This document shows positions 7,060 to 11,354 of a stretch of 11,354 nucleotides of DNA, one piece after another. Where the stretch lies: NCBI GenBank assembly GCA_007117185.1, contig SKHA01000238.1:1-11354 (forward strand), read 5' to 3'. The notes beneath the pieces are model-generated. The model did not search any database, was not told the origin of the DNA, and saw nothing but the letters and a program-made list of their open reading frames with translations. The position numbers were made by a program, and so were the translations under genes. The DNA comes from Spirochaeta sp. (lineage in GTDB: Bacteria > Spirochaetota > Spirochaetia > DSM-27196 > Alkalispirochaetaceae). Each line of letters starts with the position of its first letter. Position 1 is the first letter of the stretch.

Positions 7060-8417
7060 GGTTTGTTCTGGAACGGGTGATCGACCGCCAGGGGCTGCGG
7101 GGTGTTGCCGGGGCGGCGGCCGCGGGGGTGCTCATCGTTGCCGGTCCATGGCTGATCAGCACCGTGGCCCTGGTCACGGTGAGCCACCTGGCTGTCGGCG
7201 ATGGCCAGCGCTTTTTTGCGGTGGTGGTCTATTGTTACGCGTTCTCGCTGCTGCTGTTCGGGGGGTACCACTACCGGTTCACCCGCATTCTCGCCGACGC
7301 GCTCTACTCCCGCTCCTACACCGCCGTTCGCAGGGTGTACTATCGCGCCCTCTGGGTGAGCGTGCTGGCAGGGCTGCCCCCGGCGCTGCTTCTCTCCTGG
7401 GCTTCAGGGTACCGCGGCGCGGCGTTCCTCGCCCCGACGCTCCTCTTCCTGGCGGTGAACAGCGGGTGGATCCATACCCTCCTGGCCTCGATCCTCCAGG
7501 ACTATCGGGCGATCCTTGGCGCCTATGCCGCCGGTGCGCTGGTTGCCACCGCGCTCGCCTGGGCAATCGCGGCGCCGGGGAGCGCCGGGGGGCTGGTGAT
7601 CTTTGCCGCGGCGATGGGTGTCACCGGAGGGGTTCTCTTTCTCTCGGTCACGGTGACCTTGAGGCGGCGGATCGCTGCTGCAACGCAGCTGAAGGTACAG
7701 CGACGCGGTGGTGTCCCCGGGACAACGGCGCTGCGGCGACTCATGGTGATCGGGTGGTCTTTGGCGGCGGTGCTCTGGCTGGACAAAATCCTGCTGTGGG
7801 GCCTTGCAGGGGCTCAGGTAACAGGAACGCGGTTGTGGCTCCTGCCGGCCTACGATCAGACGGTCTTTCTGGCGCAGCTCCTGGCGATCCCCCCGACAGT
7901 GTATTTCGTGATCCGCGTGGAAACCTCGTACTTTCGGGGACTGCGGTCGGTGCTGCGGGCGCTGCGGCTGGGAACAGGGACTGAGCTGGATGGAGCCCGA
8001 AGTCAGATGGAGACGCGCTACTACGACGCGTTGCGGGGACAGATTGCGTTGCAGCTGTTGATGGTAGGAATCGCCGCGCTGGTCGCCCCGGAGATGGTAG
8101 GGATGGGGCTGGCGGGGTCGGTACCCCTTCTGATCGTCACCGCTGCGGCATCGCAGATGTACTTCCTGTTCTACAGCCTGGTGGTGAACCTGCTGTACCT
8201 GGCGGATTACCGCGAGGCGGTGCGGGTTCTGCTGGCCACGGTGGCGCTGGCGGTGGTGTTCACGGTGATGTTCGCTCTGCTCCCAGGCGCTGCCGGCGCA
8301 GGAGCGGGCTACGGGTTTCTGGCGGCCACCACGATGGGCACCGTCCTGGCCGCGCTGGCCCAGCGCCAGGGTTTGAGGGACCTGGACTGGCTTGTTCTGA
8401 CCCGGGTCAATGCGTAA
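7047..8417 (+). CDS. pelG: PelG polysaccharide transporter (MOP/flippase-like membrane protein)
   Basis: 456 residues from the GTG at 7047, the same length as Pseudomonas PelG. This start is chosen because GGGAGG (7037-7042) lies four bases upstream, and it gives the family N-terminus MAGIGF. The longer open frame from 6957 adds 30 hydrophilic residues that fall inside pelF. It overlaps the pelF stop by 13 bp. About twelve hydrophobic segments are spread through the protein (for example 24-45, 56-72, 104-119, 125-145, 155-175, 181-202, 232-252, 266-288, 332-352, 357-382, 391-412 and 420-438). Conserved-looking family spots are SGWIHTLLASILQDYRA (139-155), LWLDKILLW (243-251) and RVETSYFRGLR (290-300). 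PelG is the inner-membrane transporter that takes the nascent Pel chain from PelF. It is the last Pel gene here and is followed after 11 bases by a MenA-like gene. Confidence 0.92.
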   Translation: MAGIGFVLERVIDRQGLRGVAGAAAAGVLIVAGPWLISTVALVTVSHLAVGDGQRFFAVVVYCYAFSLLLFGGYHYRFTRILADALYSRSYTAVRRVYYRALWVSVLAGLPPALLLSWASGYRGAAFLAPTLLFLAVNSGWIHTLLASILQDYRAILGAYAAGALVATALAWAIAAPGSAGGLVIFAAAMGVTGGVLFLSVTVTLRRRIAAATQLKVQRRGGVPGTTALRRLMVIGWSLAAVLWLDKILLWGLAGAQVTGTRLWLLPAYDQTVFLAQLLAIPPTVYFVIRVETSYFRGLRSVLRALRLGTGTELDGARSQMETRYYDALRGQIALQLLMVGIAALVAPEMVGMGLAGSVPLLIVTAAASQMYFLFYSLVVNLLYLADYREAVRVLLATVALAVVFTVMFALLPGAAGAGAGYGFLAATTMGTVLAALAQRQGLRDLDWLVLTRVNA

Positions 8418-8428
8418 GAATACCCCCG

Positions 8429-9337
8429 ATGACATTGTTGCAACTGGCCCGGATCGTGGAAATACGCACCAAGATCGTCAGTGTCTCGGCGTTTCTCATT
8501 GGAACGCTCCACGCGGTGACAGCCACCGGCAGGGTGGACTGGATGCGCGCGGTGGTGATGGCGCTGGCGGTTCTGGCGGTGGATATGGCCACCACCGGGT
8601 TTAATTCCTTCTTTGACTACTGGTCCGGGGTTGACCGTCTGGAGACAAACCGTGAAGCGGACAAGGTTCTGGTTCATCAGGGGGTCCCCCCGGGGGTCGC
8701 TCTGATCGTCTCGCTGACACTGTACGCAGTGGCGATTGTGCTGGGGCTGGTACTCTCATTCATGGTGGGGCCCATGGTGGCGGTGATCGGGGCGGTGTGC
8801 ATGGGTATCGGGTTTCTCTACAACGGGGGGCCCCGACCGATCTCCTCCACGCCCCTGGGGGAGCTCTTTGCCGGAGGGTTTCTCGGGTGGGCTCTGGTGG
8901 TTCTGTCCCGGTACGTTCAGGCCGGCTCCGTTGACAACGCCGCCATGTTGACGGGAGTTCCCTCGCTGCTGATGGTCGCCTCGATCCTCACCGTCAACAA
9001 CACCTGCGACACCGTCGGGGACACCCAATCGGGCCGCAGAACCCTATCCATCGTCGTTGGGCCCCGCCTCGGCGAGATGCTGGTCTACCTTCAGGGGTTT
9101 CTGGCGTTTCTCGCGGTAGCTCTGTTGGGAGTTGCAGGGGTACTGCCACAAGCAGCGCTGTTCACCGCAGCAGCGGCGGCAGCGGCGGCGGTTCCTGTCT
9201 ATCTGCGGATGCACCGTCGGGGTTACAACCACGCCACCAAAGGGCCCTCAATGCAGTCGATCTCCAAGGTGTTTGTCCTGTTTTCCCTGGCGATTATCGC
9301 CCCGCTGGGGTGGGCTGCCCTTCAGGCGCTGCGCTGA
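8429..9337 (+). CDS. menA: UbiA-family prenyltransferase, MenA-like (1,4-dihydroxy-2-naphthoate polyprenyltransferase)
   Basis: 302 residues, typical for MenA. Enzymes of this family attach a polyprenyl chain to 1,4-dihydroxy-2-naphthoate in the membrane, giving demethylmenaquinone. Seen: the first Asp-rich motif as NSFFDYWSGVD (59-69; Asn59, Asp63, Asp69); the loop YNGGPRPISSTPLGELFAGG (131-150), strongly MenA-like; the second Asp motif NNTCDTVGDTQSGRRTL (190-206; Asp194, Asp198), also of the MenA type; and about eight to nine hydrophobic segments over the whole length. A run of eight alanines (247-254) encoded by GCN repeats lies in a membrane helix. It starts 11 bases after the pelG stop on the same strand without a good ribosome binding site, so it may depend on coupling with pelG or be weakly translated. 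Its 3' end overlaps the convergent polyprenyl synthase gene. The neighbours (long-chain prenyl synthase, NDH-2) support a menaquinone role over another UbiA subfamily. Confidence 0.88.
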   Translation: MTLLQLARIVEIRTKIVSVSAFLIGTLHAVTATGRVDWMRAVVMALAVLAVDMATTGFNSFFDYWSGVDRLETNREADKVLVHQGVPPGVALIVSLTLYAVAIVLGLVLSFMVGPMVAVIGAVCMGIGFLYNGGPRPISSTPLGELFAGGFLGWALVVLSRYVQAGSVDNAAMLTGVPSLLMVASILTVNNTCDTVGDTQSGRRTLSIVVGPRLGEMLVYLQGFLAFLAVALLGVAGVLPQAALFTAAAAAAAAVPVYLRMHRRGYNHATKGPSMQSISKVFVLFSLAIIAPLGWAALQALR

Positions 9338-10317
9338 AGAAGACGCACCGCCACCGAACCGAGGATCTCCCGGTCCCTGCCCAGGGGCAGGCGCATGAGC
9401 TCCCGGTTGGCGCGATGGGTGTACCGCTCTGCCACAGCCGCAGTGGCGCTGAGGGCGCCGCTTTGCTCCAGCCGCCTGGTGACCTGTTCCAGCAGTCGGT
9501 CTACGTGGCCCCGGCCGCGACGGATCTCCCGGACCATGCCGGAAAGTTCGTTCTTCGGGTCCTGCTGCAGGGCGACGATCAGCGGCAGGGTGATGATCCC
9601 CGAGCGCAGGTCTGTACCCCGGGGCTTACCCGTTTTCGCCGGGTCTCCGGAGATGTCCAGCAGATCGTCGACGATCTGAAAGCCCACACCCAGGTTGTAC
9701 CCGATGCGCCGCAGCGTCTGCACTACCCGGTCGTCCTCGCCGGTGGGGGTACTCTCAACAGCGCCCACGTGAAAGCTCAGGGCGAAGAGGATCGCTGTCT
9801 TGCCCACGATCCGGTGCAGGTACCGCCGGGGACTCAGGTCAAGCTGGCCCTGGTCGTTCACCTCGGCTATCGCAGCGGAGACCAGCCGCGCCACCGAGGG
9901 GCTGAGAACCCGGGCGTTACTGGAGCGGGCGTGCTCCGCCACCAGGGTAAAGGAGCGGGCGAAGAGGAAATCACCCAGCAGGACCGCCAGACGGCTGCCG
10001 TGGGTCACGTGCAGCGCCTCCTGCCCCCGCCGGGTGGCGGCGTTATCCACGATGTCGTCGTGGATCAGCGAGGCCATGTGGAGCATCTCAATTGCCGCAG
10101 CGAGATGAACGATCCCCTCTGATGCGGGGTTACCTCCGTTGCGGATGCGCGCGGCGAGAACGGTGAACCCCGGCCGCAACAATTTGGCATCCCGTCGGGC
10201 CAGGTCTCCCAACCCCTGGGAGACAATGCCCCCGGGGGTGGAGATCTCCGAGTCGATCACCGACCTGACGCGATCGAGGTCCTGCTGAATCTCTGGAAAG
10301 GGGGCCCAGAAGCTCAA
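9322..10317 (-). CDS. Long-chain polyprenyl diphosphate synthase (trans-isoprenyl; heptaprenyl/octaprenyl type)
   Basis: 331 residues if started at the TTG at 10317. Trans-prenyl synthases add isopentenyl units to an allylic diphosphate, here probably making the quinone side chain. Seen: AKLLRPGF (44-51), standing for the GGKRxRP region; the first Asp-rich motif LIHDDIVDNAATRRG (84-98; Asp87, Asp88, Asp91); GDFLFA (115-120); GKTAILFA (172-179); and the second Asp motif GFQIVDDLLDISGD (212-225; Asp217, Asp218, Asp221), followed by TGKPRGTDLRSG. Small residues Ala82 and Ser83 just before the first motif fit a long product chain. Start choice: TTG overlaps the stop of the upstream NDH-2 gene by 4 bp (TTGA), GGGAGAG lies eight bases upstream, and the length matches the family. 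The longer open frame to an ATG at 10485 would add 56 residues overlapping the NDH-2 gene by about 170 bp and looks spurious. The exact chain length cannot be read from sequence. Confidence 0.9.
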   Translation of the reverse strand: MSFWAPFPEIQQDLDRVRSVIDSEISTPGGIVSQGLGDLARRDAKLLRPGFTVLAARIRNGGNPASEGIVHLAAAIEMLHMASLIHDDIVDNAATRRGQEALHVTHGSRLAVLLGDFLFARSFTLVAEHARSSNARVLSPSVARLVSAAIAEVNDQGQLDLSPRRYLHRIVGKTAILFALSFHVGAVESTPTGEDDRVVQTLRRIGYNLGVGFQIVDDLLDISGDPAKTGKPRGTDLRSGIITLPLIVALQQDPKNELSGMVREIRRGRGHVDRLLEQVTRRLEQSGALSATAAVAERYTHRANRELMRLPLGRDREILGSVAVRLLQRSA

Positions 10318-11354
10318 TCCCGGGGCTCTCCCACGTAGAGGTACGTCTTCTTGGCCAGAGACGTCCCGTTCCACCACTTCTTGATCCATGGCATCACGTA
10401 GTGATCCAGCCCGAACCCACGCCCTGCGCCGCCAAGCATCACGATGGATGCAGCGATATACCACAGCAACTCGGGATTTCCCCATCCGGAAGCGATGAAC
10501 ATCAGGCTGAAGCCGATGGAGACAACCGCCGCCGGGAAGGTGAAGAGCCCGCCGATGAGAGCGAGTCCGATAGCGACCTGGCCGATGACAACTGCGGACT
10601 GCAGCAGGAACGCCAGCAGAGGAGAAGCGGAAAGAACTGTCTCGGCAAACCAGGTGTACGGCGCCAGCGCCTCGATGAGGGGCGCTCCGTAAGCCGCAGC
10701 GGTCTCTACTGCGTCGGTGGCAGCAGTTACGGCGTCCGTGGCTGCCGCGGCACCGTCCTCGTAATAGACTCCGGGAAGCTTGATCGCCCCGGTCCAGACG
10801 TTGGCAAGCCCTTCAGTTCCGGGATCCAGCCAGCCATCCATGATGTGCTTGATCCCCTCGGTGAGCCATTTGGCTCCAAGGAACACCCGCAGGGGTAGCG
10901 CCCAGTAGATGGGAATCTTCCAGGAAAAATGACCATGAAAGAGAGACCGGCCGTCCTTGATCGACAGGAACTCCTCACGGATGTACTCCCAGCACGCGTT
11001 CACTCCAGCCAGCCCGAAAAGGTAGTGCAGGTTGATCAGGTGCTTTACCGCCATTGCCATGAAGCCTATGAGAGAGACCCCCATGACGTGGGCCACCCCC
11101 CAGCGGCTGCCCACCGAGACCATGAAGCCGTGAAAGTTGGACTTGAACGACTTGAGCTCCTTCCCTTCCATGGTAGCGATGATGTTTTCCGCAGCGGTCT
11201 CGGCGGTCTGCAGCGCCGTCTCCACGATCTGAGGCACCACATGCTCGCCCTCGACGTACCAGAGGATGTCGCCGACGATATACACTTCCTTGCGGTCCAC
11301 CGACTGCATGTAGTCGTTCACCAGGATTCGGCCCCGTTCACCCACCACGTAGCG
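10314..11354 (-). CDS. Type II NADH dehydrogenase C-terminal part fused to DoxX-like membrane domain; partial at right edge
   Basis: 346 residues of the C-terminal part are visible; the frame continues past the right edge. NDH-2 is a single-subunit flavoprotein that oxidises NADH and reduces membrane quinone without pumping protons. Seen: GRILVNDYMQSVDRKEVYIVGD (split as 8-19 and 20-29), the C-terminal FAD-contacting GD motif of this flavoprotein fold; then PQIVETALQTAETAAENI (41-58), the helix after it; and the small FHGFMVSVGSRWGVAHVMG block (74-92), which is NDH-2-like. From about 90 come hydrophobic stretches (93-120) and, from about 145 on, a four-helix region (about 147-165, 243-270, 272-289, 297-311) with RVFLGAKWLTEGIKH (156-170) and a C-terminal GRGFGLDHYVMPW, as in DoxX/DoxD-like proteins. 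An Ala-rich linker with repeated ATDAV (202-223) joins two halves. The Rossmann nucleotide motifs would lie off the window. The gene is followed by a coupled polyprenyl synthase, which supports quinone metabolism. Confidence 0.82.
   Translation of the reverse strand, partial: RYVVGERGRILVNDYMQSVDRKEVYIVGDILWYVEGEHVVPQIVETALQTAETAAENIIATMEGKELKSFKSNFHGFMVSVGSRWGVAHVMGVSLIGFMAMAVKHLINLHYLFGLAGVNACWEYIREEFLSIKDGRSLFHGHFSWKIPIYWALPLRVFLGAKWLTEGIKHIMDGWLDPGTEGLANVWTGAIKLPGVYYEDGAAAATDAVTAATDAVETAAAYGAPLIEALAPYTWFAETVLSASPLLAFLLQSAVVIGQVAIGLALIGGLFTFPAAVVSIGFSLMFIASGWGNPELLWYIAASIVMLGGAGRGFGLDHYVMPWIKKWWNGTSLAKKTYLYVGEPRD
10326..10332 (-). promoter_or_regulatory. Ribosome binding site GGGAGAG deciding the polyprenyl synthase TTG start
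   Basis: On the minus strand GGGAGAG ends eight bases before the TTG at 10317, whose last two bases are also the first two of the NDH-2 stop codon. It supports a coupled TTG start and a 331-residue product. Confidence 0.6.

Noticed and set aside
7404..8435. 343-codon minus-strand open frame opposite pelG
   Set aside because: Product is Arg/Gln/His-rich without hydrophobic or catalytic pattern, and it is fully antisense to the well-supported pelG.
9163..9190. GCN trinucleotide run in the MenA-like gene as a slippage repeat
   Set aside because: It encodes eight alanines in a membrane helix but mixes GCA and GCG codons, so it is not a perfect repeat. Any copy change would stay in frame.
9310..10122. 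270-codon plus-strand open frame opposite the polyprenyl synthase
   Set aside because: Antisense to a gene with both Asp-rich catalytic motifs; the translated product shows no family features.
10389..10485. Longer N-terminus for the polyprenyl synthase (ATG at 10485 or 10389)
   Set aside because: Would overlap the NDH-2 gene by 76-172 bp and add non-conserved residues. The TTG at 10317 has a ribosome binding site and gives the usual family length.
1..11354. Search for tRNA, rRNA, CRISPR array, insertion sequence ends, attachment sites
   Set aside because: No repeat-spacer pattern, transposase motif, cloverleaf-like segment or rRNA-like stretch was seen by eye. Nearly every base belongs to one of the listed genes.

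Overview
This window is packed with protein-coding DNA and has almost no intergenic sequence. It holds two functional blocks. The first, about 1-8417, looks like a Pel-type exopolysaccharide synthesis and export locus. The second, about 8429-11354, looks like a respiratory-quinone block. The DNA is GC-rich. A predicted outer-membrane beta-barrel exporter implies a diderm (Gram-negative-type) bacterium that makes menaquinone-type quinones. The Pel genes are clearly diverged from the Pseudomonas prototype. A spirochaete or another non-proteobacterial diderm would fit, but this is a weak inference and nothing in the window fixes the taxon.

Region 1 (minus strand, 1 to about 3.5 kb) is one uninterrupted reading frame of 1177 codons that runs off the left edge. 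It encodes a signal peptide, a carbohydrate-binding-like beta domain, TPR repeats, a coiled-coil segment, more TPR, and the start of a beta-barrel. I read it as the functional counterpart of the outer-membrane exporter PelB. Long open frames on the opposite strand here are antisense shadows.

Region 2 (plus strand, 3448-8417) holds four genes with overlapping stops and starts: a PelD-like membrane GAF/degenerate-GGDEF protein, a small PelE-position TPR-like protein, the PelF glycosyltransferase and the PelG transporter. Together they would form the inner-membrane synthase and translocation complex. Polymer made by PelF would pass through PelG, cross the periplasm guided by TPRs, and leave through the barrel. 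PelA (deacetylase/hydrolase) and PelC are not visible. They may lie beyond the left edge, have been replaced, or be absent.

Region 3: 11 bases after pelG on the same strand comes a UbiA-family, MenA-like prenyltransferase (8429-9337). Its 3' end overlaps by 16 bp a convergent minus-strand pair: a long-chain polyprenyl diphosphate synthase (9322-10317) and, upstream of it, the C-terminal part of a type II NADH dehydrogenase fused to a DoxX-like membrane domain (10314 to beyond the right edge). These three fit one pathway: the side chain is made, attached to the naphthoquinone head group, and the quinone is then reduced by NDH-2.

Start codons GTG, GTG and TTG sit on the stop codons of the preceding genes, so translational coupling is the rule here. 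No tRNA, rRNA, CRISPR array, insertion sequence or convincing terminator was seen.
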